Part shown: positions 14,713-25,383 of the stretch, one piece after another | Numbering within the stretch: the stretch's first letter is position 1 | Layout: every line of letters begins with the position of its first letter | Assembly: GCA_937998865.1 (NCBI GenBank) | Contig: CALLBR010000023.1 | Coordinates: 1-38,270 of the forward strand | DNA length: 38,270 nt | Direction: 5' to 3' | Source of the DNA: an uncultured bacterium | Lineage (GTDB): Bacteria > Nitrospirota > Thermodesulfovibrionia > Thermodesulfovibrionales > Thermodesulfovibrionaceae | Made by a program: the position numbers and the translations under genes | Notes under the pieces: model-generated | Told to the model about the DNA's origin: nothing | The model's input: the letters and a program-made list of their open reading frames with translations, nothing else | Database searches by the model: none

Positions 14713-16680
14713 TTACTTTCTTCCTGATATTAATTCTTCAACTACTGAAGGATCAGCTAAGGCGGTTGTATCACCAAGTTCCTCTAAAGCACCAGAAGCT
14801 ATTTTTCTTAAAATTCTTCTCATTATTTTTCCGCTTCTTGTTTTAGGAAGTCCTCCAGCAAATTGAATTTTATCGGGGGTAGCAATGGGACCTATCATCT
14901 GTCTTATATGAGATACGAGCAATTTTTCCAGATCTTTTGATGGTTCATAGCCCTCTTTCAGAACCACATAAACATATATTCCTTCTCCTTTTATCTCATG
15001 AGGAAAACCAACTACTGCTGCTTCTGCAACAGAGGGATGAGCCACTAAGGCTGATTCAACTTCTGCTGTTCCAAGTCTGTGACCAGAGACATTTATAACA
15101 TCATCAATTCTACCCATAAGCCAATAATCTCCATCTTCATCTACTCTTGCTCCATCACCTGTGAAATATTTTCCTGGAAAACGAGAGAAATAAACTTCTT
15201 TTATTCTCTTATTTTCAGGATCTCCCCAAGTTCCTCTTAGCATTCCGGGCCAAGGTTTTTCGATTACTAAATAGCCTCCTTCGTTTACTCCAGCGGGAGA
15301 GCCATCCTCTTTAAGAACTTTTGGAACCACACCAAAGAATGGCTTTGTAGCAGAACCAGGTTTTAGATTCATAGCACCTGGAAGAGGAGTAATCATAAAC
15401 CCACCTGTTTCAGTCTGCCACCAAGTATCCACAATGGGGCAACGTTGCTGTCCTACATACTTGTAATACCACATCCATGCTTCAGGATTTATAGGTTCAC
15501 CTACTGTACCAAGAATTCTTAAGCTTGAGAGGTTATATTTTTGAGGCCATTTTTCTCCCTCACGCATAAGTGCTCTTATGGCAGTGGGAGCTGTATAGAA
15601 TATATTTACTCTATGTTTATCAACTATCTCCCAAAATCTACCAGGATTTGGATAAGTAGGTACACCTTCAAACATAAGAGATGTTGCTCCTGCGCTTAAG
15701 GGACCATAGACAATATAGCTGTGTCCAGTTACCCATCCAATATCAGCTGTGCAGAAGAAGGTTTCCTCTGGTTTATAATCGAATACATATTTAAAAGTTA
15801 TATTTGTATACACCATATATCCACCTGTTGTATGTAAGACTCCTTTGGGTTTGCCTGTGGAACCTGATGTATAAAGAATAAAAAGAGGGTCTTCTGCGTC
15901 CATTTGCTCAGGTTCGCAGTAATCTTCAATTTCAGGATAATTAATTAAATCATGCCACCAGAAATCTCTCTGGGGATCCATATCTACGAAATTAGTGGTT
16001 CTCTTGACCACAATAACTTTTTCTATAGAGGGTGCTCCTTCTAAGGCTTGGTCTGCATTGGCTTTTAGTTGAACAAGTCTTCCTCCTCTAATACCTTGAT
16101 TTGCTGTTATAAGTAATTTTGCTCCGCAGTCATTTATTCTATCTCTGAGGGATTGAGCTGAAAATCCTGCAAATACCACACTGTGAATTGCACCAATCCT
16201 TGCACAGGCAAGGAGGGTTATTGGAAGTTCAGGAATCATGGGAAGATATACAGAGACTCTATCACCTTTTTTTATTCCTAGTTTTTTCAAAACATTAGCA
16301 AATCTATTTACTTCTCTGTAGAGTTGCCAGTAGGTGTAAGTTTTTACTTCTCCATCATCAGCTTCCCAGATTAGAGCAGCCTTATTTCCTAAATTTGCCA
16401 AATGGCGATCCAAACAATTATAGGAAGCATTCAGTTTTCCCCCTATGAACCACTTTATATAAGGCTTATTGAAGTCATAATCTAAAACTTTATCCCACTT
16501 TTTGTACCAGGTAATATTTTGTTCTGCTATTTCAGACCAGAAACCTTCAGGATCTTCTACTGAGCGCTTATAGAGTTGTTCATATTCAGCCAAGCTTTTA
16601 ATGTAAGCTTTTTCTGAGATTTCCTTAGGGGGAGGGAAGACCCTCTGTTCCTTGAGTAATACATCAATTCCTTGTGTCAT
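14713..16680 (-). CDS. acs: Acetyl-CoA synthetase (AMP-forming)
   Basis: Acs (655 residues, normal length) activates acetate to acetyl-CoA through acetyl-AMP. The ANL-family core is clear: [16 protein letters not shown] (P-loop), WWQTETGG (adenylate-binding motif) and [41 protein letters not shown]. The C-terminal [15 protein letters not shown] contains the lysine that is acetylated in regulation of this family. It has an AAGGAGG site and follows actP by 44 bp as the last gene of operon B. ActP imports acetate and Acs traps it. Confidence 0.96.
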   Translation of the reverse strand: MTQGIDVLLKEQRVFPPPKEISEKAYIKSLAEYEQLYKRSVEDPEGFWSEIAEQNITWYKKWDKVLDYDFNKPYIKWFIGGKLNASYNCLDRHLANLGNKAALIWEADDGEVKTYTYWQLYREVNRFANVLKKLGIKKGDRVSVYLPMIPELPITLLACARIGAIHSVVFAGFSAQSLRDRINDCGAKLLITANQGIRGGRLVQLKANADQALEGAPSIEKVIVVKRTTNFVDMDPQRDFWWHDLINYPEIEDYCEPEQMDAEDPLFILYTSGSTGKPKGVLHTTGGYMVYTNITFKYVFDYKPEETFFCTADIGWVTGHSYIVYGPLSAGATSLMFEGVPTYPNPGRFWEIVDKHRVNIFYTAPTAIRALMREGEKWPQKYNLSSLRILGTVGEPINPEAWMWYYKYVGQQRCPIVDTWWQTETGGFMITPLPGAMNLKPGSATKPFFGVVPKVLKEDGSPAGVNEGGYLVIEKPWPGMLRGTWGDPENKRIKEVYFSRFPGKYFTGDGARVDEDGDYWLMGRIDDVINVSGHRLGTAEVESALVAHPSVAEAAVVGFPHEIKGEGIYVYVVLKEGYEPSKDLEKLLVSHIRQMIGPIATPDKIQFAGGLPKTRSGKIMRRILRKIASGALEELGDTTALADPSVVEELISGRK

Positions 16681-16724
16681 ATTCTTACCTCCTTTTTTTC
16701 TATTGATTTTAACATTTTTTATTT

Positions 16725-18266
16725 TTATTCGGCACCTATACCAAGATAGGATCTTATTTTTTCAGTCTCAAATTTAACCTCAGCTTCTTTTTCTTTTGTA
16801 GCAAGAGAGACAATAATACCAACAATAAAAGAGCCAAAAAAGGATACAATTCCGGGATTTTTCAAGGGAAAGATTGGTTGAGCATTTTTTAATATATCTA
16901 CCCATACAGTAGGACTTAAGATTATTAAGATAACACTAAGAAATAACCCAGTGTATATACTCCATATTGCTCCTTGGGTAGTAAATTTTTTCCAAAATAT
17001 AGACATGAACAAGGCTGGGAAATTAGCGGATGCAGCTACAGCAAAGGCTAAACCAACCATAAAAGCCACATTCTGACCTTTAAAAATAATTCCGAGTATT
17101 ATTGCCAAAAGACCGAGACAAAGAGTGGATATTTTAGCAGCCTTTACTTCTTGTTTTTCATCTGCTTTCCCTCTTTTTATGACTCCTACATATATATCAT
17201 GAGATACAGCAGAAGCACCAGCAAGAGTCAAACCTGCAACGACTGCTAAAATTGTTGCAAAGGCAACGGCAGCTAAAAATCCTAAGAAAATTTCTCCACC
17301 AAGGGCTTCAGCAAGTAATGGTGCAGCCATGTTCCCACCCTTATCAATTTTACTTATTATCTCATGTCCAACCAAAGCAGCAGCGCCAAATCCAATTATG
17401 AAGGTAAGTATATAAAAGTAACCTATAAATCCAGTTGCATAAAATACCGATTTTCTAGCCTCTTTAGCATCAGGGACAGTATAAAATCTCATTAAAATAT
17501 GAGGAAGGCCTGCGGTTCCGAACATTAAGGCGATCCCAAGGGATATAGCATCGATTGGGTTTTTTATTAGACCACCTGGTTGTACAAATTTATCACCATA
17601 CTTTGTTGTAACGTCTGTAAAAAGTGCAACATAATTAAAGCCAAATTTGTATAGGGTTAAAAATACTAAAATTGTTGCTCCTCCCAGTAGAAGGCAGGCT
17701 TTTATAATCTGAACCCATGTGGTGGCAAGCATTCCGCCAAAAAGAACATAGGCAATCATTAGGCATCCTACAATTATAATTGCTAATTCATAGGGAAGAC
17801 CAAACATCAACTTTATTAAAGAACCTGCACCAACCATCTGAGCAATCAGATAAAGTAGAACAGTTATCAAAGCTCCTGTTGCAGCAGCTGTCCTGATTGG
17901 TCTTTGCTTTAGTCTGTAGGCTACCACATCTGCAAAAGTATATTTACCAAGATTTCTTAAGGGTTCTGCTATTAAAAAAGTAACAATAGGCCAGCCCACT
18001 AACCATCCTACCGCGTAGATAAGCCCATCATAACCTTTTAGGGAAACAAGTCCAGCAATACCAAGAAAACTTGCTGCCGACATATAATCTCCTGCAAGGG
18101 CAAGACCATTTTGTAATCCTGTAATACTTCTGCCAGCAGCATAAAACTCTGCTGTTGTTCTTGTTCTTTTTGCAGCCCAATAAGTTATATAAAGAGTGGC
18201 GCTAACAAATAATAGAAAAAAAACTATACCTGTTAAAGTAGGCTCTCCTAAGACAGTTTCTTTCAT
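16725..18266 (-). CDS. actP: Cation/acetate symporter ActP-like (SSS family)
   Basis: This 513-residue sodium:solute symporter has about 13 predicted helices. It shows the family's [43 protein letters not shown] at residues 30-75 and the [24 protein letters not shown] segment typical of ActP, which takes up acetate and other short acids. It starts on the last base of the DUF485 stop codon (TAATG), a coupling seen in E. coli yjcH-actP, and precedes acs. The acetate assignment rests on family motifs and the acs and DUF485 neighbours. Confidence 0.92.
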   Translation of the reverse strand: MKETVLGEPTLTGIVFFLLFVSATLYITYWAAKRTRTTAEFYAAGRSITGLQNGLALAGDYMSAASFLGIAGLVSLKGYDGLIYAVGWLVGWPIVTFLIAEPLRNLGKYTFADVVAYRLKQRPIRTAAATGALITVLLYLIAQMVGAGSLIKLMFGLPYELAIIIVGCLMIAYVLFGGMLATTWVQIIKACLLLGGATILVFLTLYKFGFNYVALFTDVTTKYGDKFVQPGGLIKNPIDAISLGIALMFGTAGLPHILMRFYTVPDAKEARKSVFYATGFIGYFYILTFIIGFGAAALVGHEIISKIDKGGNMAAPLLAEALGGEIFLGFLAAVAFATILAVVAGLTLAGASAVSHDIYVGVIKRGKADEKQEVKAAKISTLCLGLLAIILGIIFKGQNVAFMVGLAFAVAASANFPALFMSIFWKKFTTQGAIWSIYTGLFLSVILIILSPTVWVDILKNAQPIFPLKNPGIVSFFGSFIVGIIVSLATKEKEAEVKFETEKIRSYLGIGAE

Positions 18267-18562
18267 TATTCACCTCCTAACTTTTCTTTGATTTTTGTTA
18301 CTCTCTCGTCATAAACTTTGTTTGACCATAAAACATAAATACCTGTAAGTACCCAGCTTAGTACAATAACTCCTATACCTATTGGTATACCTACTGTAAC
18401 AGGACCATAAAATTTTTGACTTAGAAATTCTTTGTTATAGGCAATTAACAAAACAAAGCCGAAATAGAGAATTAACTCTAATAAAGTTAAAATAAGAGAA
18501 ATAGAATTTTTGCTTTTTAATAGCTTTTTAAATTCTGATGATTCCAATATCTCTTTTTTCAT
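18266..18562 (-). CDS. DUF485 small membrane protein (YjcH-like)
   Basis: This 98-residue protein has two central hydrophobic helices and charged ends, matching the DUF485/YjcH family that is encoded directly upstream of ActP in many bacteria. The segment [16 protein letters not shown] and the closing [27 protein letters not shown] fit. It has AAGGAGG before its ATG. It is thought to be an accessory or small subunit of the symporter, but its mechanism is not known. It parallels the DUF4212 protein beside the second symporter. Confidence 0.85.
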   Translation of the reverse strand: MKKEILESSEFKKLLKSKNSISLILTLLELILYFGFVLLIAYNKEFLSQKFYGPVTVGIPIGIGVIVLSWVLTGIYVLWSNKVYDERVTKIKEKLGGE

Positions 18563-18574
18563 AATGAGTCCTCC

Positions 18575-19267
18575 TTATAATTGATAAGCTTCTTTTTTGG
18601 CAATATCTTGATAACTACAAATATCTGGACAAGCTATATTTAAAAGTTCTCCTAGGGTTAATATTTTTAAATTTGCCAGATAAACGAGCAGCTTCTGGAA
18701 AATTTGAGCAGTTATGTAGGCATCAGAAAGAGCATTATGTAACTCCTTTGCTTCAATACCTAAGGATAGAGCAATATTTTCTAGGGAATTATTTTTCATA
18801 TAATCCGAAGGTAATATTCCTTTCTTGATAAGCCATTTATATATAAGAAGAGTATCTACACTGAAAGGTTCGAAATTATAGTCAATATTGCTTTTGATCT
18901 CTCTTTTTAAAAAACTTAAGTCAAGGTTTACACAATGTCCAACAACTATATTATCCTTTGCAAATGATATAAATTCTTTTAAAATAGGCTTTATTTCAGG
19001 ACATTTTTCCAATTCAGAGGGAGTAATTTCATGAATCATTATGCTTTCTTTTCTGAATTTTTTTGTGGATGGACTTACAGTTCTATAAAAGATATCTCCT
19101 ATTTTTATAGTGCGTCCAATCATTTTTATTGCACCAATGGCTATGATATTATCTCTAAATTCATTCAATCCTGTAAGTTCTGTGTCAACAACAACAAAAT
19201 TTGTATCGATTATCATTTGTTGTGATATTAATTTTTTTTCTTTGCTTTTTCTAAAAAATTTAATCAT
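18575..19267 (-). CDS. DnaQ-like DEDDh 3'-5' exonuclease (operon B copy)
   Basis: This 230-residue RNase T/DnaQ-type exonuclease has motif I VVDTELTGLN (D and E), motif II VGHCVNLDLSFLKREI and motif III LHNALSDAYITAQIF (H and D), so a complete DEDDh active site. The C-terminal 50 residues after the fold are specific to this group. A paralogue with the same motifs and C-terminal extension lies at 25656-26333. The gene sits 6 bp after a DUF294 gene and 12 bp before DUF485. Its operon partners are transport and signalling proteins, so the substrate may be an oligonucleotide or nucleotidylated signal rather than replication errors. That is inference. Confidence 0.85.
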   Translation of the reverse strand: MIKFFRKSKEKKLISQQMIIDTNFVVVDTELTGLNEFRDNIIAIGAIKMIGRTIKIGDIFYRTVSPSTKKFRKESIMIHEITPSELEKCPEIKPILKEFISFAKDNIVVGHCVNLDLSFLKREIKSNIDYNFEPFSVDTLLIYKWLIKKGILPSDYMKNNSLENIALSLGIEAKELHNALSDAYITAQIFQKLLVYLANLKILTLGELLNIACPDICSYQDIAKKEAYQL

Positions 19268-19273
19268 TGCTGC

Positions 19274-21175
19274 TTATATAATCATTAATTTATATCTCTC
19301 AATAAGAATATCCTGGAGTTTAGAGATAAGTTGAAAAGTATCTTTAAGTAATTTTTTTTCAAGATTGCTAAGTGATTCGGGATCAATAAAATTATCAGGT
19401 ACATTTCCTTGTAAAACTTGCTCATATTGATGGCGCATTCTTAAGAGCATTAAAAATTCAAAAGCATAAATTATTTCATCAGCATAATCTCTGACAACAG
19501 TGTGTTTATTCCTTAAGGAATCTATTCTTTCTAATGTGGAGGTTTCTCTAACGCTCTTCTCTAAGCTAAAAAGTCTAATAATATCAACAATAGGCGCTAT
19601 TCCTTTTATTTTTAAATTTAATTTATCCTTGTGTTCTCCGCTCTTTTCAACAACAAATGTTTTAAAAAATCCCAAGGGAGGTTTATTTCTAACGGCAAGA
19701 TTAGCTAAATACCCGAGAAATACTTTTTGATCTTTCACAATATTTAGTAGATAGTCTCTTAGATTTTCCTCTAAGGATAAGTCACCATAAATTCCTCTGA
19801 AATCAAAAAATATATTTGACAGATTTATATTTTCACCCTTTGGAGTGTAAATCCATTGAGAAAAATACTTCTTCCAGGTTTTAAGGGGCTGACACCACTT
19901 GGGATTACTTGCCATAATATCTCCGGGGCAAGGAGGAAACCCGCATTTTAGTAAACTTTCCTTTATGTATTTAGTAAATTCCAAAAAATATTTTTGCACT
20001 GCTTCTTGCTCTGATGGTGAGGGATCAGCATATACTAATGCGTTGTCTTGATCTGTTTTAAAGGTTTGTTCCTTTCTGCCTTCTGAACCTAAAGCAAGCC
20101 AACAATATGGAACTGGAGGTTGACCGAATTCTCTTTCAGCAAATTGGATTATTTTTTTTACAATTCTATCATTAATCTCAGTAATGATTCTTGTAATATT
20201 ACTTGCTTTTGCACCCTGAGAAATTAGATTTCCCACGATGATATTAACTCCCTTTGAGGCATTAATTAAGCCTTCAATTGTTTGTTGTATTTCTAAGTCT
20301 CTTACAATAGTTATGGGAGAAAGTCCCTGAAGCATCATTATGTCGTGATTGGTTATTATTCCATGGATTTTTCCATTTTTTATAACTAGCAGATGGTGTA
20401 TATTGTATTTAAGCATTCTTACCACAGCTTCAAAGCAAAAATCCTTAGCATCGATCTTAATTATGGGATAACTCATTATGTTTTTAACAGGTTCATCTAC
20501 GTTTCTTGCTGAGGCAACAACTTTTTTTCTCAAATCTTTATCTGTAATTATTCCTACAGGAATTCCGTTACTATCCATTATTATTAAGGAGCTTATGGAA
20601 TTTTCACACATAATTTTAGCTGCTTCTTTGATAGAAGTATTCTCTGTAACAGAAATAACCTCTTTTGTAGCAATTTCCTCAACTGGTGTAGTAAAAAGAA
20701 TTTTGTCAACAGTGGAAGTTATAGATCTTTTATATTGTTCTTCTCTGTAACCTTTATCAAGATATATGTTCATAAAAGAACGGAGGAAGAAATCTCTTAC
20801 TTCCGAATATTTATTTATTAGACCTAAAATTATATCCTTAGGGATTAGATAGCATATGGTATCATCAATTGCTACTACGTTTGCTCTTGACTTGTCACCG
20901 CTCATGAGAGAGACAAAACCGAAGCTGTCGCCCTCACTTCTATAGTCTATTACAATATCTTCGTTTTCAACTCTTCTGAAAACTTTTACTCCGCCTTTTT
21001 TTATTACATATAGAAATTCACTGGGAGCACCATCCTGAAGAAGGATATAGGTTCCTTTGGGATAATATTCTAAGGATGTCTTTACTGTAACAGAATTAAT
21101 TACTTCGTCACTTAAAAATTCAAAAGGAGGAACTGATTTAAGAAAATCAATTACATCTTCGATTATTTTAACCAT
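19274..21175 (-). CDS. cNMP-binding/CBS/DUF294 nucleotidyltransferase-like protein (copy 2)
   Basis: This 633-residue cytosolic signalling protein has, in order, a cyclic-nucleotide-binding domain (about 12-130), two CBS motifs (about 160-285) and a GlnD-like nucleotidyltransferase domain (DUF294). The last carries GSEGRKEQ (363-370) and TDQDN (374-378), followed by the DUF294 C-terminal helical domain. The GS and DxD-type residues are intact, so catalysis is possible. CBS pairs often bind adenine nucleotides. It is the first gene of operon B, starting about 4 nt after the predicted sigma-54 start. Similar proteins often neighbour acetate symporters, but their substrate is not established. 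Confidence 0.88.
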   Translation of the reverse strand: MVKIIEDVIDFLKSVPPFEFLSDEVINSVTVKTSLEYYPKGTYILLQDGAPSEFLYVIKKGGVKVFRRVENEDIVIDYRSEGDSFGFVSLMSGDKSRANVVAIDDTICYLIPKDIILGLINKYSEVRDFFLRSFMNIYLDKGYREEQYKRSITSTVDKILFTTPVEEIATKEVISVTENTSIKEAAKIMCENSISSLIIMDSNGIPVGIITDKDLRKKVVASARNVDEPVKNIMSYPIIKIDAKDFCFEAVVRMLKYNIHHLLVIKNGKIHGIITNHDIMMLQGLSPITIVRDLEIQQTIEGLINASKGVNIIVGNLISQGAKASNITRIITEINDRIVKKIIQFAEREFGQPPVPYCWLALGSEGRKEQTFKTDQDNALVYADPSPSEQEAVQKYFLEFTKYIKESLLKCGFPPCPGDIMASNPKWCQPLKTWKKYFSQWIYTPKGENINLSNIFFDFRGIYGDLSLEENLRDYLLNIVKDQKVFLGYLANLAVRNKPPLGFFKTFVVEKSGEHKDKLNLKIKGIAPIVDIIRLFSLEKSVRETSTLERIDSLRNKHTVVRDYADEIIYAFEFLMLLRMRHQYEQVLQGNVPDNFIDPESLSNLEKKLLKDTFQLISKLQDILIERYKLMII

Positions 21176-21189
21176 ACGTTAATAACAAA

Positions 21190-21205
21190 TGCAAAGGTTA
21201 TGCCA
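21190..21205 (-). promoter_or_regulatory. Sigma-54 promoter of the acetate operon (operon B)
   Basis: On the minus strand TGGCAT-aacct-TTGCA matches the -24/-12 consensus at all but one defined base. The predicted start, near 21179, is about 4 nt before the ATG at 21175. A perfect dyad lies 51-67 bp upstream of the -24 element. Confidence 0.75.
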
Positions 21206-21255
21206 AATGTAAATTATTGTTTTTGGAAGGGGATTCTTTTAGAAACATAAAAAAA

Positions 21256-21294
21256 TGTTACTAAAAGTAACAAAAGATGTTTATTTTGGTAACA
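21256..21294. promoter_or_regulatory. Enhancer (UAS) of operon B: dyad plus third half-site
   Basis: TGTTACTAAAAGTAACA (21256-21272) is a perfect dyad with 7-bp arms. A third GTAACA half-site lies at 21289-21294. The dyad is centred 59 bp upstream of the sigma-54 -24 element, a normal position for an NtrC-type activator. A matching arrangement lies before operon A at 26413-26448. Confidence 0.7.
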
Positions 21295-21297
21295 TTA

Positions 21298-23139
21298 TCA
21301 AGAAAAATAGCGAAGGTTATATTTATCAAAAAGTATTTTTTGAAATTCCTCTATTTTTTTAAAAACATCCTTAAGAATATCTTTTTCTGTCTTTGATAAT
21401 TCTGATAAATTTATGTAATTGTCTGGAGGAATTCTGTTTCTAATTTTTTTTGCTTGTGATTTAAGTCTCAAAGACATTAAAAATCGATATCCTTCCTCTA
21501 AGTCTCGACCAAAGTCATTAGTGAAAACAGAGAGTTCTCTTAATTTTCTGATTCTTTCGAAAGTATTAGAATTTCTAATTTCATTATGGAGTGATAAAAC
21601 TCTTACACCTTGAGTAATTGGGAAAATGCCGTATTTTTTAATGTCGATTTCTCCTTTGTGTTTTCCGAATTTTTCAGTTTTTATAGAGCCTAAAAAACCT
21701 AAGGGAGGTCTGAATTTTATTGCTTCGGAAGCTAAAAAAGGCAAAAAGTGTTTGGAAGTTTTAATTCTCTTGAATATGAAATTCCACAGTTCGTCTATTA
21801 ATTGATCTTCTCCATAAACATTTCTAAAATCAAAAAATATACTAATATTAAGAATATTTTCAGGTTTAGGATTTTCCATCCATTTTGTTATTTCATTAAA
21901 CCATTCCAATTTTGTTCTTCTCCAGTAAGGGTTATTTACCATCACATTGCCAGGACATGGTGGGAATCCCACTTCTGTAAGAGAATTGATATATTTTCCA
22001 GAGAATCTCTCAAAATACTCCCTTTTCTCTGAGTTATCTTCAAATATGAAGGCATTATCTTGGTCAGTGGTAAGACTTTGTTCTCTTCTGCCTTCTGAAC
22101 CTATGACCATAATGGAGTATTTACAAGGAGGTGTGCCCAATTCGTTTTCAACAATTTTGGCAACCCTTTTCATGAAATGGTCATTTAATTCAGCTATATA
22201 TTTGCCTACATATTCAGGATCTAAACCAGACATTACACCTTCTACAATACTTTCTTTTACAAGTGAATATAAGTAGGAGAGTTCTTCGGTGTTTTTAGCT
22301 CCATCAATTTCTTTAATGAGAAAAACTATGTTTTTGCTCTCGTGGGAAATAACTGTCCTGTCATCAAGTATTCCCCAAATTGCTCCTGCCTCTTTAATGA
22401 CTAATTTTCTTATTCCATATTTAGCCATTGTAAGCAGTGCATTGAAGAGAGGTTCAGAGGCATCCATAGAGATGATGGGAAAAGTAGCAATATCTTGAGC
22501 TTTTACTTCATAGGGATTTAACTGTTGCGCTAAAATTTTTTTTATTATATCTCTTTCGGTAATTATTCCAATATTACCATCTTTTTCCACAAGACAGAAG
22601 GTAGAGTCGTGGTTTGCCATAGTTTTTGCAGTCTCAATTATATTAGCATCACCTTTAATTAACAGTGGTTCCTTAATTTTAAGATCTTTTATTCTTAAGT
22701 TAAGGAGTCTTTCCATTTGGAAATAATTTTTTACAGAAGGAGCTATATGAACTCTTTTAGCGAGTTGTTTGGTGAAGTATCTAGAAAAATTTTCATTTTT
22801 ATTTATTAAATTTTTAAATTTTTCCTTGCTTATGAGTAAAATTTTTGTATAATCTTTCTCAATTATAGCAGTAGAGGCAGGTGACATTTCACTAACTAAC
22901 GAAACATAACCAAATATATCTCCTTTCTTAAGATGCACTATGAGATGAAAATCTTTTTCAAGTATTACTTCTCCTTCGAGGATTACATATAGGAAATCTA
23001 AGGGAGCATTGCCTTCTTTGAATAAAATTTCATTTTTTTTATAGATTTTTACTTCTGAAGACAGAGCAATATCCTCTATCTCTTCTAAGGAGAGGGTATT
23101 GAAAGGATGAATTTTTTTTAATATCTCTATTAGTTCCAT
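21298..23139 (-). CDS. cNMP-binding/CBS/DUF294 nucleotidyltransferase-like protein (copy 1)
   Basis: This 613-residue paralogue of the next gene has the same order: cyclic-nucleotide-binding domain (about 8-125), two CBS motifs (about 150-265), the nucleotidyltransferase motif GSEGRREQ (347-354) with TDQDN (358-362), and the DUF294 C-terminal domain. The two proteins are clearly related but diverged along their whole length, especially in the sensor half, which suggests different input signals. It is the last gene of operon A and starts 4 bp after the YggT gene. The sigma-54 enhancer of operon B begins a few bases past its stop codon. Confidence 0.88.
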   Translation of the reverse strand: MELIEILKKIHPFNTLSLEEIEDIALSSEVKIYKKNEILFKEGNAPLDFLYVILEGEVILEKDFHLIVHLKKGDIFGYVSLVSEMSPASTAIIEKDYTKILLISKEKFKNLINKNENFSRYFTKQLAKRVHIAPSVKNYFQMERLLNLRIKDLKIKEPLLIKGDANIIETAKTMANHDSTFCLVEKDGNIGIITERDIIKKILAQQLNPYEVKAQDIATFPIISMDASEPLFNALLTMAKYGIRKLVIKEAGAIWGILDDRTVISHESKNIVFLIKEIDGAKNTEELSYLYSLVKESIVEGVMSGLDPEYVGKYIAELNDHFMKRVAKIVENELGTPPCKYSIMVIGSEGRREQSLTTDQDNAFIFEDNSEKREYFERFSGKYINSLTEVGFPPCPGNVMVNNPYWRRTKLEWFNEITKWMENPKPENILNISIFFDFRNVYGEDQLIDELWNFIFKRIKTSKHFLPFLASEAIKFRPPLGFLGSIKTEKFGKHKGEIDIKKYGIFPITQGVRVLSLHNEIRNSNTFERIRKLRELSVFTNDFGRDLEEGYRFLMSLRLKSQAKKIRNRIPPDNYINLSELSKTEKDILKDVFKKIEEFQKILFDKYNLRYFS

Positions 23140-23143
23140 GGCA

Positions 23144-23377
23144 TCACAAATATTTTACTATTAGTATTCTAAGAATAAGTATGAATATAATAATAAAAAT
23201 TGTAGGGGCTATAGGAAAAATTTTTCTCACTAATTTGTAAATAGGTTCCGTTGCCATAAAAAAAATTCCAAAAATAGGATTTTTAGGGTCTTTTATAAAA
23301 ATAGAGAGAATGGCTCGTCCTATGACGAGCCACATGAGGAAGGAAAGGGTATAATTAAGGAAAAGCTTTAAAGTCAT
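23144..23377 (-). CDS. YggT-family small membrane protein
   Basis: This 77-residue protein has two membrane helices flanking a loop that reads AILSIFIKDPKNPIFGIFFMATEPIYKLVRKIFP. It matches the YggT pattern of Arg-Ala-Ile-Leu-Ser, then Asp-Pro-x-Asn-Pro and Thr-Glu-Pro. Its start overlaps the symporter stop by 4 bp (ATGA). YggT proteins are linked to osmotic tolerance and membrane or division functions, but the role inside a symporter operon is not established. Confidence 0.7.
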   Translation of the reverse strand: MTLKLFLNYTLSFLMWLVIGRAILSIFIKDPKNPIFGIFFMATEPIYKLVRKIFPIAPTIFIIIFILILRILIVKYL

Positions 23378-25383
23378 TCTTCCACTCCACCCTTTACAGC
23401 ACCTTTAGGATATCTGATATTATCAACAAATTCCTGCAATTCTTTAGAAGGTGCAGCAGTTATTCTTGATATAATTAAAGCTACGATTACATTGGCTGGC
23501 AAACCAAATATACCTGCAGCTATAGTTTTTATTCCGAACCAGTCTATACCATAAAATCTACTTCCAATTATATAAAATCCTGTTACAAGCAGTCCAACTA
23601 TCATTCCCGACACTGCTCCTGTTTTATTCATTCTCTTGTCCCAAATTCCAAAGACTACAGCAGGGAAGAAAGTGGCTGCAGCTAAGGAGAATGCCCAAGC
23701 AACGAGTTCTACAATTATTGCCAGCTTAAAGCTTGCTACATAAGCACCAATTGCTGCTACTACTAAAAGTAAAGCCTTTCCAATTTTCACTCTTGTGGAA
23801 GGAGAGATATTAGGATTAATAATTTTGTAATAAAGATCATGAGAAATGGCATTGGAAATTGTAATTAAAAGTCCATCAGCTGTGGAAAGAGCAGCTGCAA
23901 GTCCGCCAGCTGCAATTAAACCAGCCACTACATAGGGCAGTCCAGCTATTTCAGGCGTTGCAAGCACTACAGCATCAGCTTGAATTATTATCTCAGAAAA
24001 CTGTATTATTCCATCACCATTCATATCTTTAATAGATATTAATCCTACAGATGACCATTTTGCAACCCATTGAGGAAGGGCACTGAAAGCTTGACCAACA
24101 ATGTTTGTAAGAATTTCACTTCTTGCAAAGGCAGCATAAGCAGGTGCTGTGAAATATAGAAGAAATATGAAAAATAAAGCCCAAGCAGCAGAGCTTCTTG
24201 CTTCCTTTACAGTTGGAGTGGTGTAAAATCTCATCAATACATGGGGAAGGCCTGCTGTTCCCACCATTAGACAGAAGGTAAGGGCAAGGAAATTTATAAT
24301 TCCTTTTGTGTCTGCTGGGGGTGCAATATATGATTTAGGTGGTTTTGACATAGCTTGAGCTTGTTTCATTTGATTAGTCCATTTTTCCTTTGCCTCTTGG
24401 GGTGTTTTTGGATAATCCTTTAGAGCCTTTTCTGTTTTTGCTCTCTCAGGATCATTCTCTTTAAGTTGACTTAATTTTTCTTCCAGTTCAGATTTTCCCT
24501 TTTGCCAACTTTCAGGGAGTGTTTTAATCTTCATACTAATTTCTTCTGCTTTCTTTTTCCATTCTCCTCTTACTTCTATCTCCTTTACATCATTAAGGAG
24601 AGCTTTTTGCTTTGATTCAATTACTTGTAATGCCTGTCCATACATTATTTGAGGAATTGGAACTCCCGTATGCTTGTAGGATATGGCAATAACTGGTATC
24701 ATATAGGCTACTATGAGTATTATATATTGAGCTACTTGTGTCCACGTTACTGCTCTCATGCCTCCAAGAAAGGAGCATACCAATATACCTGCTAAACCAA
24801 GAAAAACTCCAGCCTCAAAAGGAATCCCAATAAATCTACTTGTAATAATTCCCACACCTGTAATTTGAGCTACTAGATAGGCAAAAGAAACTATTATAGC
24901 AGCGATTATTCCTATAAATCTTGGAATTTTTCCTCCGTATCTAGCCTCAAGAAAATCTGGGATAGTAAACTGCCCAAATTTTCTTATATAAGGAGCCACT
25001 AAAACAGCAAGTAAAACGTAACCGCCTGTCCATCCCATTATGAAGGCTAAACCATCGTATCCCTGTAAATACAAAGCACCAGCCATACCGATAAAAGAAG
25101 CAGCGCTCATCCAGTCTGAAGCAGTTGCCATACCATTGAATACAGCAGGTACTTTTCTACCAGCAACATAATATTCAGCTACAACTGAAGTTCTTGATAA
25201 AATACCTATTGCTGCATAAACACCTATTGTTCCGAATAAGAAAGCGTATCCAATATATTTTTGTGGAAGTCCCATATTTTCAGCAATCCAGAGTGAGATA
25301 ATGAAAAGAGCAAAAACACCAGTGTAAACTCCATAAATAAGTCTTAATTTCTTTTTCCATGCAGTCATTGCATCTTGTGCCAT
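23374..25383 (-). CDS. SSS-family sodium/solute symporter, VC_2705-type large subunit
   Basis: This 669-residue symporter has the family's core (SVVAEYYVAGRKVPAVFNGMATASDWMSAASFIGMAG near residues 65-102, GTAGLPHVLMRFYTTP near 375-390 and AAGGLAAALSTADGLL near 490-505). Two additions set it apart from ActP. A charged, helix-forming loop occupies about 251-350, and a full EF-hand-type loop, DMNGDGIIQFSE, lies at 453-464 between membrane segments. Its pairing with a DUF4212 gene by a 1-bp overlap marks the two-component VC_2705 group. The substrate is probably acetate or another small organic anion, inferred from the neighbouring acs operon and related motifs. Confidence 0.9.
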   Translation of the reverse strand: MAQDAMTAWKKKLRLIYGVYTGVFALFIISLWIAENMGLPQKYIGYAFLFGTIGVYAAIGILSRTSVVAEYYVAGRKVPAVFNGMATASDWMSAASFIGMAGALYLQGYDGLAFIMGWTGGYVLLAVLVAPYIRKFGQFTIPDFLEARYGGKIPRFIGIIAAIIVSFAYLVAQITGVGIITSRFIGIPFEAGVFLGLAGILVCSFLGGMRAVTWTQVAQYIILIVAYMIPVIAISYKHTGVPIPQIMYGQALQVIESKQKALLNDVKEIEVRGEWKKKAEEISMKIKTLPESWQKGKSELEEKLSQLKENDPERAKTEKALKDYPKTPQEAKEKWTNQMKQAQAMSKPPKSYIAPPADTKGIINFLALTFCLMVGTAGLPHVLMRFYTTPTVKEARSSAAWALFFIFLLYFTAPAYAAFARSEILTNIVGQAFSALPQWVAKWSSVGLISIKDMNGDGIIQFSEIIIQADAVVLATPEIAGLPYVVAGLIAAGGLAAALSTADGLLITISNAISHDLYYKIINPNISPSTRVKIGKALLLVVAAIGAYVASFKLAIIVELVAWAFSLAAATFFPAVVFGIWDKRMNKTGAVSGMIVGLLVTGFYIIGSRFYGIDWFGIKTIAAGIFGLPANVIVALIISRITAAPSKELQEFVDNIRYPKGAVKGGVEE

